64,000 nt of DNA from Sulfitobacter sp. W027. Lineage in GTDB: Bacteria; Pseudomonadota; Alphaproteobacteria; Rhodobacterales; Rhodobacteraceae. The notes beneath the pieces were generated by a model that worked only from the letters and a program-made list of their open reading frames with translations, searched no databases and was not told where the DNA came from. The stretch lies in assembly GCF_025143985.1 (NCBI RefSeq), contig NZ_CP083564.1:2821001-2885000 (forward strand). Direction: 5' to 3'. The translations under genes were made by a program, and so were the position numbers. Below, piece after piece: positions 16,558 through 25,502 of the stretch. Positions within the stretch are counted from its first letter, which is position 1; each line of letters starts with the position of its first letter.

Positions 16558-18837
16558 TCACCCACACTTACTATGCCCACAACTCCCACAAGTCATGCAC
16601 CCCTCAACCATCCGCATATCGAACTGACCGCACGACGGGCATGACTTCCCACGCGGGGCATCCAGCCCAACGACCTTCGCCTGCGGGTCGGTCTTCAACC
16701 CCATGCCTTCGCCCGCGATGAACCCGGTGGCGATCATGTGCTGCTCGATCACGCCGCCAATGGCCGCAAGGATGGAGGGGATGTATTTGCCCTGCATCCA
16801 AGCCCCACCGCGCGGGTCGAATACGGCTTTCAATTCCTCAACCACGAAGGACACATCGCCGCCTCGGCGGAACACTGCAGAGACCATCCGCGTCAGCGCC
16901 ACGGTCCAAGCGAAATGTTCCATGTTCTTAGAGTTGATGAAGACCTCAAACGGACGACGGTGGCCGTTCAGCACGATGTCGTTGATCGTGATGTAAAGCG
17001 CGTGCTCGCTGTCGGGCCATTTGACCTTGTAGGTGTTGCCTTCCAACTCTGCCGGACGGTCCAGCGGGTCGGACATATAGACGATCTCGCCGCCTTCGCT
17101 GACCTGATCGGGGCTGTCGCTGGGCGCTTTGTCGGTCTTCTCGGACGATACGCTGAGGACCGAGCCGGTCACGTCGTTCGGGCGGTAGGTGGTGCAGCCT
17201 TTGCAGCCCATATCCCACGCCTGCATGTAGACATCCTTGAAATCATCAAAGGAGATATCCTCGGGGCAGTTGATGGTCTTTGAGATCGAACTGTCGATCC
17301 ATTTCTGCGCGGCGGCCTGCATCTTGACGTGGTCGGCGGGTGGCAGGGTCTGCGCGTTGACGAAGTAATCGGGCAGCGGCGTGTCGCCCTTCAACTCGCG
17401 CCACATTTGCACGGCGTAATCGACAACTTCTTCCTCGGTCCGGCTGCCGTCTTTTTGCAGCACTTTGCGGGTGTAGGCATAGGCAAAGACCGGCTCGATC
17501 CCCGAAGAGACGTTCCCGGCATAGAGGCTGATCGTGCCGGTGGGCGCGATGGAGGTCAGCAGCGCGTTGCGGATGCCATGCTCACGGATCGCGTCACGCA
17601 CGTCGTCGTCCATCTGCATCATGGTACCGGAGGCGAGGAACTGCTCGGCATCGAACAGCGGGAAGGACCCCTTCTCTTTCGCCAGTTCGACGGAGGCCAA
17701 ATAGGAAGCACGCGCGATGGCCTTGAGCCAGGCCTCGGTCTGTGCCGCCGCCTCATCAGAGCCATAGCGCAGGCCGACCATCAGGAGCGCATCGGCAAGG
17801 CCGGTAACACCCAGCCCGATGCGGCGCTTGTTCTGCGCCTCGGCGGCCTGTTCGGGCAGCGGGAAGTTCGACACATCGACCACATTATCCATCATGCGGA
17901 CGGCGGTGGCGACCAGTTCGCTCATCGCGTCTTGGTCAAGGTGGGCGGCTTCCTCGAAAGGCTGTGCGACCAACCGGGCGAGATTGATCGAACCGAGCAG
18001 ACAGGCACCGTAAGGCGGCAGCGGCTGCTCGCCGCAGGGGTTGGTGGCGGCGATGGTCTCGCAGTAGTTCAGGTTGTTCGCAGCGTTGATGCGGTCGATG
18101 AAAATCACACCCGGCTCGGCGTAGGAATAGGTCGCCTGCATGATGCTGTTCCACAGATCACGGGCCTGGACGGTCTTATAGACCTTGCCGCCGAAGACCA
18201 GATCCCACGAGCCGTCTGCCTTCACCGCTTCCATGAAGGGGTCGGTGACCAGCACGGACATATTGAACATGCGCAGCCGCGCCGGGTCGGACTTGGCGGT
18301 GATGAAGTCTTCGACATCCGGGTGGTCGCAACGCATCGTCGCCATCATCGCACCACGGCGCGAGCCTGCGGACATGATCGTGCGGCACATGGCGTCCCAA
18401 ACGTCCATGAAGGACAGCGGGCCAGAGGCATCCGCCGAGACGCCCAGTACATCCGCGCCACGCGGACGAATGGTGGAGAAGTCATAGCCGATCCCCCCGC
18501 CCTGCTGCATGGTCAGCGCGGCCTCTTTCAGCATGTCAAAGATGCCGGACATGCTGTCGGGCACGGTGCCCATGACGAAGCAGTTGAACAGCGTCACACG
18601 GCGCGCAGTGCCGGCCCCGGCGGTGATGCGGCCGGCGGGGAGGTATTTGAAATCCTCCAGCGCGGTGAAGAACTTGTCTTCCCAAACATCGGCATCCGAT
18701 TCGACCTGCGCGAGGTCACGCGCGATCCGGCGCCATGTGTCCTCCACCGTGACGTCTTTCGCGGTGCCATCAGCCCCTTTAAAACGGTATTTCATATCCC
18801 AGATTTGTTCGGCGATCGGGGCGGTAAAGCGGGACAT
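16558..18837 (-). CDS. nrdJ: adenosylcobalamin-dependent (class II) ribonucleotide reductase
   Basis: Reduces ribonucleotides to deoxyribonucleotides using a B12-generated radical, independent of oxygen. 759 residues. Recognisable features are the N-terminal catalytic-domain entry, the conserved LFNCFVMG segment with a redox cysteine, the active-site loop NPCGEQPL with its essential Cys and Glu, and the PTGTISL phosphate-binding segment. The tail is a zinc-ribbon-like CPSCGQF...CMTCGSCGHSKCG carrying the cysteines that re-reduce the active site. Length is normal. No cobalamin riboswitch is visible in the short divergent space to the DUF1489 gene. Its 3' end borders the accessory island and may have served as the attachment locus. 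Confidence 0.96.
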   Translation of the reverse strand: MSRFTAPIAEQIWDMKYRFKGADGTAKDVTVEDTWRRIARDLAQVESDADVWEDKFFTALEDFKYLPAGRITAGAGTARRVTLFNCFVMGTVPDSMSGIFDMLKEAALTMQQGGGIGYDFSTIRPRGADVLGVSADASGPLSFMDVWDAMCRTIMSAGSRRGAMMATMRCDHPDVEDFITAKSDPARLRMFNMSVLVTDPFMEAVKADGSWDLVFGGKVYKTVQARDLWNSIMQATYSYAEPGVIFIDRINAANNLNYCETIAATNPCGEQPLPPYGACLLGSINLARLVAQPFEEAAHLDQDAMSELVATAVRMMDNVVDVSNFPLPEQAAEAQNKRRIGLGVTGLADALLMVGLRYGSDEAAAQTEAWLKAIARASYLASVELAKEKGSFPLFDAEQFLASGTMMQMDDDVRDAIREHGIRNALLTSIAPTGTISLYAGNVSSGIEPVFAYAYTRKVLQKDGSRTEEEVVDYAVQMWRELKGDTPLPDYFVNAQTLPPADHVKMQAAAQKWIDSSISKTINCPEDISFDDFKDVYMQAWDMGCKGCTTYRPNDVTGSVLSVSSEKTDKAPSDSPDQVSEGGEIVYMSDPLDRPAELEGNTYKVKWPDSEHALYITINDIVLNGHRRPFEVFINSKNMEHFAWTVALTRMVSAVFRRGGDVSFVVEELKAVFDPRGGAWMQGKYIPSILAAIGGVIEQHMIATGFIAGEGMGLKTDPQAKVVGLDAPRGKSCPSCGQFDMRMVEGCMTCGSCGHSKCG

Positions 18838-18992
18838 TGTGAAACTCCTGAGGTCAGTGGCAGAGGGTCTTTCTAGCTAGGGTATGCCGTGAGGAAAATA
18901 GAAAAATCGCTCCTCATCATACAAGAATTTGCATGTGATTGAAATCCAACTACCTTATATGGCGTAGACGAATGGAATCGCTGGGGGGCGAT

Positions 18993-19424
18993 GTGACCGG
19001 CAAAATTAACCTGATAAAGCTTTCGGTCGGCACCGAAGGCGTCGAGAGCCTCGCTAAATGGCAGGCGCGCAAGGACGTGCGGACCAAAGACGGTCTGCCG
19101 CGCCATGTGACCCGCATGTGGCCCAAGCGTGAGGCCGAGATTCTGAACGGCGGATCAATCTACTGGGTCATCAAGGGCGTGATTCAGGCCCGCCAGCGCA
19201 TCATTCGGCTAGAGGAGATCACCCGCGCCGACGGCATTCGCCGCTGCGCCATCGTGCTCGACCCCGACATCATTCGCACCCAAGGCAGCCAGCGCCGCGC
19301 GTTCCAAGGCTGGCGCTACCTTGCGCCAGAAGACGCCCCGCCCGACCTTCCAGAAGGCCGCGAGAATGAAGCTGATCTGCCGGTGGAACTGAACCGGGCG
19401 CTGGCCGAAATCGGCGTGCTCTGA
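18993..19424 (+). CDS. DUF1489 family protein
   Basis: 143 residues. The N-terminal INLIKLSVGTEGVESLAKWQ and the RTKDGLPRHVTRMWPKR segment identify DUF1489, a conserved alphaproteobacterial family of unknown function that is usually a stand-alone gene. I chose GTG at 18993 because a GGGGGG ribosome-binding site precedes it and the family normally begins just before INLIKL; an in-frame ATG at 18972 is the alternative. It is divergent from nrdJ and ends three bases from the convergent acyl-CoA synthetase gene. There is no signal peptide and no membrane segment. Confidence 0.85.
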   Translation: MTGKINLIKLSVGTEGVESLAKWQARKDVRTKDGLPRHVTRMWPKREAEILNGGSIYWVIKGVIQARQRIIRLEEITRADGIRRCAIVLDPDIIRTQGSQRRAFQGWRYLAPEDAPPDLPEGRENEADLPVELNRALAEIGVL

Positions 19425-19427
19425 GGC

Positions 19428-21245
19428 TCAGGCGTAGAGCGCTTCAATCTCCCCGGCATAGACCTCATAGACCTTGGAGCGCCGCACCTTCATCGTCGCG
19501 GTGACCTCGCCGTCGTCATGGTCCAATTCCTTGCGCATCAGCCAGATCTTCTTGACCTGTTCCACCCGCGCCAGATCGCGGTTGTGCTTGGCCACTTCGG
19601 CCTCGATCAACTCCTGCACCTTCGGATGCTCGGCCAGCGAACGGAAGGTGGTATAGGCGATCCCCTGCCCCTCGGCCCAAAGCCGCACGGTGTCCATGTC
19701 GATCTGCACAAGCGCTGTCACATAGGGCCGCTTGTCGGCCACCGCGATGACCTCTTTGATGAAGGGGCTGGCCTTGATGACGTTCTCGATATGCGCGGGC
19801 GCGAGGTTCTTGCCCGCGGCGTTGATCATGATGTCCTTCTTGCGGTCGATCAGGGTGATCGAGCCGTCCGCCTCCTGCCGCCCGACATCGCCGGTGTGCA
19901 GCCAACCGTCCTGAATGGTCTCGGCGGTGGCCTTGGGGTTCTTGTAATAGCCCTTAAAGATCGTGCCGCCCGTAAACAGCACCTCGCCATCCTCGGCAAT
20001 CTTGGTGCGCACGCCGCTGACCGGAAAGCCAATGCGCCCGTCACATTGTCCCCAAGAACGCTGAATCGTGCCCACGCCCGAGGTTTCGGACATGCCCCAT
20101 GCTTCACGGATGTTCACGCCGATACCCCGCATGAACCCCAACAGTTCCGCACTGATCGGCGCGGCGGCTGAGATCGCGAATGTCGTGCGCCCAAGCCCTA
20201 GATAGCTGCGGATATGGCGGTAAACCAGCGTATCCCAGAAAGCATGGGCCAGCCGGTCCCCCGCGTTCCACTTGTTGCGCCGGATCATCCCGCGCCGCTG
20301 CGCGCCCTTCAGCGCCAGAAGCGTCATCGGTCCCTTGAGCCGCCCCGCAGTCTGCGCCTGCACCAGCACCCCGGCCTGCATTTTCTCCCAGATCCGCGGC
20401 ACACCGAAGAAGACCTGCGGCGCCACCTCCCGCAGGTCGAGGGTGATGGTCCTGAGGCTCTCTCCGAAGTTCATCACAAATTGCTGCGCCAGCCCGTTGA
20501 TCACCGTCACCGCCTGTTCGGCGATGTGACACAACGGCAGGTAGCTCAGCACATCCGTTCCCGGTGGATAGTCCCCAAAAACATCCCGCGCCACACCAAC
20601 ACCGGCGTGGATATTGCCATAAGAAATCTCCGCCGCCTTGGGCAGGCCGGTGGAGCCCGAGGTGAAGACCATCATAGCGGTGTCGTCGGGCTTGATCCCC
20701 GCCTGCCGCGCGCGCAGGTCATCGGCGAACGCCGAAAGCCGTGCCCGGCCCCGCTCCAGCAACTCGTCGAAGCTGATCAGCCCCAGCAGAGCCTCGCCTC
20801 GCGTGCCCTTTGGGTTGAAGATAACCAATTGCCTCAGCTGCGGCACCCTACCGCCCAATTCCTTGATCTTGTCGAGCTGCTCTTGATCCTCGATGAACAG
20901 CACCGTGCTGTCCGAAGCGTTGATCAGATGATCCAGCTCCGCCGCGGGGCTGGTGGGATACATGCCCACGACCACGCCCCCTGCCGCGTTAATGCCGAAC
21001 TGCGCCTGAACCCATTCGCTGCGGTTCTCGCTGAGGATGCCGACATGATCGCCCACGTTCAGCCCCAGATCGACCAGCCCCGCTGCCGTCGCCTGCATAA
21101 TCTCTTGCAAGCCCGCCCAGGTGATCTCGTTCCAGATGCCGAATTCCTTTTGCCGCATCGCCACCCCTTCGGGGCGGTTCTTGGCGTGATTGTGCACCAT
21201 GCGCACCAGCGGCGCGAAATCGCCCTTGAACTCGTCGAATGCCAT
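19428..21245 (-). CDS. AMP-dependent acyl-CoA synthetase (long-chain type)
   Basis: Activates a carboxylic acid to its CoA thioester through an acyl-adenylate. About 605 residues. Motifs: the P-loop FTSGSTGLPKAAE, the motif around REAWGMSETSG, the hinge region YYKNPKATAETIQDGWLHTGD, and the C-terminal catalytic lysine region after DRKKDIMINAAGKNLAP. The size and insertions are those of the long-chain/bacterial FadD-like group. The ATG at 21245 has GGAGG upstream. It sits 10 bp downstream of livF, so it is probably part of the same leftward transcription unit as the Liv-type importer. This suggests the importer brings in an organic acid that is then activated; the substrate is unknown. Confidence 0.9.
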   Translation of the reverse strand: MAFDEFKGDFAPLVRMVHNHAKNRPEGVAMRQKEFGIWNEITWAGLQEIMQATAAGLVDLGLNVGDHVGILSENRSEWVQAQFGINAAGGVVVGMYPTSPAAELDHLINASDSTVLFIEDQEQLDKIKELGGRVPQLRQLVIFNPKGTRGEALLGLISFDELLERGRARLSAFADDLRARQAGIKPDDTAMMVFTSGSTGLPKAAEISYGNIHAGVGVARDVFGDYPPGTDVLSYLPLCHIAEQAVTVINGLAQQFVMNFGESLRTITLDLREVAPQVFFGVPRIWEKMQAGVLVQAQTAGRLKGPMTLLALKGAQRRGMIRRNKWNAGDRLAHAFWDTLVYRHIRSYLGLGRTTFAISAAAPISAELLGFMRGIGVNIREAWGMSETSGVGTIQRSWGQCDGRIGFPVSGVRTKIAEDGEVLFTGGTIFKGYYKNPKATAETIQDGWLHTGDVGRQEADGSITLIDRKKDIMINAAGKNLAPAHIENVIKASPFIKEVIAVADKRPYVTALVQIDMDTVRLWAEGQGIAYTTFRSLAEHPKVQELIEAEVAKHNRDLARVEQVKKIWLMRKELDHDDGEVTATMKVRRSKVYEVYAGEIEALYA

Positions 21246-21255
21246 CACGGCCTCC

Positions 21256-22050
21256 CTAGCTGAGCCAGCGTTTGCGGCGCTTGTAATGTTTCACGTCGCG
21301 GAAGGACTGCCGCGCGCCGCCCTCCTCGCCCATGCCGAGGTAGAAGGACTGGATGTCTTTGTCGCCGCGCAGCTTGGCAACGTCGCCCTCCATGACGATC
21401 TGGCCGCTTTCCATGATATAGCCGTAATCCGCGACCGAGAAGGCAACCCCGGCGTTCTGCTCCACCAGCAGGATCGCGGTGCCGTCCTCCTGGTTCAGCC
21501 GCCTGATCGTGTCGAAGATCTCGGCCACCACCTTCGGCGCCAGCCCCAGCGACGGCTCGTCCATGAGGATCAACTCAGGGCGCGCAATCATCGCCCGCCC
21601 AAAGGCCAGCATCTGCTGCTCCCCGCCCGAGAGATAGCCCGCGATCTGCTTGCGCCGCTCTTTCAACCGGGGGAAGAAGGCATAGACCTTATCATAGTCA
21701 GGCTTCGCCTTGCGCTGATCCAGTGCATAAGACGCGGCGATTAGGTTATCCTCAACCGTCATCTCGCTGAAAATGCGCCGCCCCTCGCGCACGTGAAACA
21801 GTCCCTGCTGCACCAAACGGTCAGGCTGGATCATCATAATCGACTGGCCCTTGAAGCTGATCCGCCCTTCACCCACCTCACCGTTCTCTAGCGCCAGCAG
21901 GTTGCTCGCCGCCTTCAACGTCGTGGTCTTGCCCGCGCCATTGGTGCCCAGAAGCGTGACGATCTTGCCGTCCGGCACCTCCAGCGACAGCCCGCGCAGC
22001 GCCTGCACCGTGTGGTGATAGGTCACTTCGATGTTCTCGATGATCAGCAC
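21256..22050 (-). CDS. livF: Liv-type ABC transporter ATP-binding protein LivF
   Basis: One of the two cytoplasmic ATPases of a branched-chain-amino-acid-type importer. 264 residues: Walker A GTNGAGKTT, the Q-loop region, signature LSGGEQQM, and Walker B LILMDEPSLGLAP followed by the LVEQN switch region. I chose the GTG at 22050 (LIIENIEVTYHH); a longer open frame upstream merely overlaps the binding-protein gene in another frame. GAGAGAGGG lies upstream. The C-terminal extension (GARQSFRDVKHYKRRKRW) is longer than in E. coli LivF, a feature common in alphaproteobacterial paralogues. It lies between the acyl-CoA synthetase gene and the binding-protein gene. Confidence 0.9.
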   Translation of the reverse strand: MLIIENIEVTYHHTVQALRGLSLEVPDGKIVTLLGTNGAGKTTTLKAASNLLALENGEVGEGRISFKGQSIMMIQPDRLVQQGLFHVREGRRIFSEMTVEDNLIAASYALDQRKAKPDYDKVYAFFPRLKERRKQIAGYLSGGEQQMLAFGRAMIARPELILMDEPSLGLAPKVVAEIFDTIRRLNQEDGTAILLVEQNAGVAFSVADYGYIMESGQIVMEGDVAKLRGDKDIQSFYLGMGEEGGARQSFRDVKHYKRRKRWLS

Positions 22051-22092
22051 GCGGGGCCCTCTCTCTTTTTGGCCGGAAATACTTCGGGGGTC

Positions 22093-22109
22093 CGGGGGCA
22101 GCGCCCCCG
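22093..22109. repeat. GC-rich hairpin between livK and livF
   Basis: CGGGGGC-AGC-GCCCCCG is a perfect 7-bp stem in the gap between two genes of one operon. It may modulate transcript stability or expression; similar G/C hairpins are frequent between Roseobacter genes. Confidence 0.55.
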
Positions 22110-22121
22110 AACCTCTTTCGC

Positions 22122-23330
22122 TTACACGGTGAACCAGTCCGATTTCGGCGTGAACAGCCCGTCTTCCGGGTTGTAGCCATAGACCCGGCCGGTCCCGATG
22201 GCGTTGTTCTCCATGCTCACCGGCCCGCCGAAGAAGCCGCCCGTATCCCAATCGGAAATCCCCGCCAGCTTCTCGGCGATATTGTCAGGCGTCAGTTCCA
22301 GCCCGGCCTCGGCGGTGTCGCGGAAGGCTTTCATGGCGATTTCCAGCCCGCACATGGTCTGGATCGCCCATGTCGACATGTAGTTCTCCAGGGGCGTACC
22401 CGCGAACATCTGCTTGCTGAGTTCAGCGTACTGCTGGTAGCGCGGCGCCTCTTCGCGGTCGTAGAAATAGCGGTAGGGCATGACGCCCTCGTACCCGGCA
22501 AGGAACGGCCCCGCCTCAGCGGTGATCCGGTCGGCGATCAGCTTCTCCATGCCCCAGAAGGTGCCCTTGAACTTGACCGGCAGGCCAAACTGGCGTGCAC
22601 CGCCGATGAGCTGTGGCCAGACGCCGGTGACATAGCCTTGCAGGATGCAGTGATCCGCACCGGACTGCGCCAGCTTGGTGACATGGGTCGGGATGTCCGC
22701 GCCCTCGGCCTTGGTGCTTTCCTCCAGCACGACCTCGAGGCCCAGTGCCTCGGCGGTCTTGCGGCCGTGTTCGATCGGATCGCGCCCGAACTCGGTGTTG
22801 GAGAAGATGAAGGCCACCTTCTGCCCGCCCTCGTTCTTGATGTTCTGCAACAGGATGTCGAACTGGCTCTGGTAGGTCGGGCCAGAAAGATACTGGTAGG
22901 GATGCGTCTCGGGGTTGGCGAGTTCCGAGGCGAAGGAGGTCGAGCCCATGATGCGGGCGTTCTCGCCCTTCAGCTCGGGCGCGATCAGCTTCATCGCGCC
23001 GGTGCTGTCGGCGAAGTAACCGATCATGTTCTTGCCTTCCGAGGCCAGCGCGCGCTGGTAGTTGTTCAGCGCGTTCTGCGGCACGTAGCCTGAATCCTCG
23101 GTGACGAAGCGGATGGGCACGCCGGCCACGCCGCCCTCGTCGTTGAAAAGCTTGGTCGCCATGGCGAAGGCCGGGGCGACGAGCTGGCCCGCAGTGGCAA
23201 AAGGCCCCGTGAGCGGCAGCGAGGCACCAAGCACGTATTCCTTGGGCTGGGCGCGCAGGATCATCGGCGTGCCGATGACTGCCGTCGCGGCGGCCGTGGT
23301 GGCGAGGAAGGATCGGCGGTTCATGGTCAT
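22122..23330 (-). CDS. ABC transporter substrate-binding protein (LivK type)
   Basis: Periplasmic binding protein that captures the substrate for the Liv-type permeases. 402 residues with a Tat-type signal peptide (NRRSFLATTAAATAV, residues 4-18, twin Arg at 5-6). The mature part begins near AQPKEYVLGASLPLTGPF, the usual start of the peripla_BP_6 fold. Start at 23330 with GGAGA six bases upstream. Members of this subfamily bind branched-chain amino acids, amides, urea or aromatic acids; the pocket cannot be read here. Cotranscribed with livM upstream and livF downstream. The accompanying acyl-CoA synthetase argues for an organic acid, which is inference. Confidence 0.9.
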   Translation of the reverse strand: MTMNRRSFLATTAAATAVIGTPMILRAQPKEYVLGASLPLTGPFATAGQLVAPAFAMATKLFNDEGGVAGVPIRFVTEDSGYVPQNALNNYQRALASEGKNMIGYFADSTGAMKLIAPELKGENARIMGSTSFASELANPETHPYQYLSGPTYQSQFDILLQNIKNEGGQKVAFIFSNTEFGRDPIEHGRKTAEALGLEVVLEESTKAEGADIPTHVTKLAQSGADHCILQGYVTGVWPQLIGGARQFGLPVKFKGTFWGMEKLIADRITAEAGPFLAGYEGVMPYRYFYDREEAPRYQQYAELSKQMFAGTPLENYMSTWAIQTMCGLEIAMKAFRDTAEAGLELTPDNIAEKLAGISDWDTGGFFGGPVSMENNAIGTGRVYGYNPEDGLFTPKSDWFTV

Positions 23331-23357
23331 TGTCTTCTCCCTGATGTGGCCTTTTGA

Positions 23358-24428
23358 TTACCCGCGCGCAAACGGCCAACGGTTTGCGGCGCGCAGGATG
23401 CGATCGACGATCTGGTTGATGCCCAAGGGCTCCTTGAGCAGGAACAAAACAAGCAGCACGCCGAAGGCGATCTGCTGCAAGGGCGCGCGCAACTGCCCTG
23501 CCCCGGCGCTGTCGCCCGCCAGCGCGCCAAACAGCACCTTGATCACCTCCGGCACCATAACCACGATGATGACACCGAACACCGGCCCCATCGTACGCCC
23601 CATGCCACCGATGATCAGCGCCGCCACGAGGTTGAGCGACAGCGCCAGCTCGAACTGCTCGGGCAGGATGCGGGCGTAGAAATAGGCGAAGAGCGCTCCG
23701 GCAAGACCGCAGTAGGCCGCGGAGAGGGCAAAGCTCATCAGCTTGTAGCGCAGAAGCGAGATGCCGAGGATCTCGGCGGAATAGTCCCGGTCGCGGATCG
23801 CGATGAAGGCGCGGCCGACGCGGGTACGGATCAGGTTCTGCGCCGCCAGCAGCGAGACGAGGCCCACCACGGCGATCAGCCCGAACATCTCGCGCTTGGT
23901 GTCGAGCTCCCAGCCCAGCAGGTTCGGCACATTGGTGTTGATCCCCACCATGCCGCCGGTCCAAGGGGCAAAAATGTCCTCCTCGATCAGGAAGATCACG
24001 ATGAAATTCGCGGCCAGCGTCGCCACGGCGAGGTAGAGCCCCTTGACCCGCAGGCTCGGCAGCCCCACCAGCACGCCCACCGCCGCCGCCAGCGCCACCG
24101 CCAGCGGGACCGAGACGAAGGGCATTATTCCCGCCGGGATCACCCCCGCCCCGAGATTGCCGAAGATCGTCACCGCATAGGCGCCGATGGCGACAAAGGC
24201 GCCATGGCCCAGCGACACCAGCCCAGTGTAGCCCGTCAGGATGTTGATCCCCACCACGGCAATCAGCAGGATGCCCATCTGGCTGGCGATCAGGATCAGA
24301 TAGTCGTTGCCGAACAGGGTGAAGAGCGCCAGCGCAAGGATCGAGCCGTAGACGAAGGCCTGTTTGTAGCGGTTGTTCAGCACCCGCTCGTCGGCGGCAT
24401 AACTGGACTTCAGGTTCGCGTTAATCAT
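23358..24428 (-). CDS. livM: Liv-type ABC transporter permease LivM
   Basis: Inner-membrane permease subunit, 356 residues, with about ten hydrophobic segments and the family's ITGYTGLVSLGHGAFVAIGAY signature region. The cytoplasmic EAA-like loop around GRAFIAIRDRDYSAEILGI contacts the ATPases. It overlaps livH by four bases (ATGA) and is followed 27 bp later by the binding-protein gene. Normal length for LivM. Confidence 0.92.
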   Translation of the reverse strand: MINANLKSSYAADERVLNNRYKQAFVYGSILALALFTLFGNDYLILIASQMGILLIAVVGINILTGYTGLVSLGHGAFVAIGAYAVTIFGNLGAGVIPAGIMPFVSVPLAVALAAAVGVLVGLPSLRVKGLYLAVATLAANFIVIFLIEEDIFAPWTGGMVGINTNVPNLLGWELDTKREMFGLIAVVGLVSLLAAQNLIRTRVGRAFIAIRDRDYSAEILGISLLRYKLMSFALSAAYCGLAGALFAYFYARILPEQFELALSLNLVAALIIGGMGRTMGPVFGVIIVVMVPEVIKVLFGALAGDSAGAGQLRAPLQQIAFGVLLVLFLLKEPLGINQIVDRILRAANRWPFARG

Positions 24429-25429
24429 ATCCGCTCAACCTCTTTCTGACCCATTAAGCCATGGGGCCGCCAGACGAGCACGACCAGCACGGTGACATAA
24501 GGCACGATCTCGGCCCAGCCGCCGCCCATCTTCCACTGCGTCATCGCCTCAAGCACGCCAACAACCATTGCCGCGATCAAGACGCCGACATAGCTGTCGA
24601 GCCCGCCCATCAGCACGATTGCGAGCACCGAGAAGCCGAAGAGGCCAAGGCTCGGTGAAATGCCGTTGCGGGTGGCGAGGATTGCCCCCGCGATGGCCCC
24701 TGTGGTGCTGGCCAGCACCCAAGCGCGGGAGAAGACCTTGGGCACCGAGATGCCCATCGAATAGGCGGTGGATTGGTCTTCGGCGGTGGCGCGGATGGCG
24801 ATGCCGCCCTTGGTGAACTTCACGAAGGCGACGATGCCGCCAAAGAGCAGCAGCGCTACGGCCATGTTCACAAGGTCAGTACCGAAGAGGAAGATCATCG
24901 TGCCGAACAGCTCGAACCGGATTGGCATATTGGGCGCGATATAGGGCACGGAGGCCGCATCTGCGGTCCAGATCAACTGCGCCGCGCCCGAGAGGATCGA
25001 GATCAGCCCCACCGTCACCATGATCATCGCAAAGATCGACTGGCCCATCAGCGGGCGCATCAGGACGCGTTCGATAATGCGGCCCAGAATGGCGTTGCAA
25101 ACCAGCGCCCCAGCCAGCCCCAGCAGAATGCGCGGCAGGTTCGCCACCCAATCCAGCACCGCCGCCACGGGTGAGAACATCGGCAATTCGCCCCGCATCT
25201 CAACCATCCAGCCGGGCTGCCATGACGCGAGCCACGTCGGGGCCCAAGGTTGGCCGGGGACGATCACTGCGAAGGTGAAATAGAAATAGGCCCCGAACAT
25301 GATCAGGTAGCCATGGGCGAAGTTCACTACTTTGGTGGCCTTGTAGACGCTGACGATCCCCACAGCGATAAGCGCATAAATCGCCCCCGCCATCAGCCCG
25401 TTGATCGCAAATTGCACGAACTGCCCCAT
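24425..25429 (-). CDS. livH: Liv-type ABC transporter permease LivH
   Basis: Second permease subunit, 334 residues. It begins MGQFVQFAINGLMAGAIYAL, the usual LivH N-terminus, and shows VYKATKVVNFAHGYL and the ATPase-contact loop GIAIRATAEDQSTAYSMGI. It is slightly longer than E. coli LivH (308), with an extra periplasmic loop near residues 55-90. It overlaps livM by four bases, and together they form the membrane channel of the importer. Confidence 0.92.
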   Translation of the reverse strand: MGQFVQFAINGLMAGAIYALIAVGIVSVYKATKVVNFAHGYLIMFGAYFYFTFAVIVPGQPWAPTWLASWQPGWMVEMRGELPMFSPVAAVLDWVANLPRILLGLAGALVCNAILGRIIERVLMRPLMGQSIFAMIMVTVGLISILSGAAQLIWTADAASVPYIAPNMPIRFELFGTMIFLFGTDLVNMAVALLLFGGIVAFVKFTKGGIAIRATAEDQSTAYSMGISVPKVFSRAWVLASTTGAIAGAILATRNGISPSLGLFGFSVLAIVLMGGLDSYVGVLIAAMVVGVLEAMTQWKMGGGWAEIVPYVTVLVVLVWRPHGLMGQKEVERI

Positions 25430-25453
25430 CAGAGCGCCTCCCTTTCCTGTACC

Positions 25454-25500
25454 CCGGAATTTTTCAAAAATTCCGGCCCGATTTCTTTAAAAGAAATCGG
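25454..25500. repeat. two perfect 23-bp hairpins in tandem between livG and livH
   Basis: Two hairpins with 11-bp arms and a 1-base centre, at 25454-25476 (arms CCGGAATTTTT/AAAAATTCCGG) and 25478-25500 (arms CCGATTTCTTT/AAAGAAATCGG), lie back to back. They fill almost the whole gap between livG (upstream) and livH. They may act as an attenuator or mRNA-processing site, or may belong to a dispersed palindromic repeat family. Confidence 0.75.
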
Positions 25501-25502
25501 CG

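Noticed and set aside
18838..18992. Possible cobalamin riboswitch before nrdJ
   Set aside because: The 155-bp divergent gap is too short and shows no B12-box-like conserved sequence.
22051..22251. N-terminal extension of LivF
   Set aside because: It overlaps the binding-protein gene in another frame; the GTG at 22050 with a ribosome-binding site gives the family's normal start.
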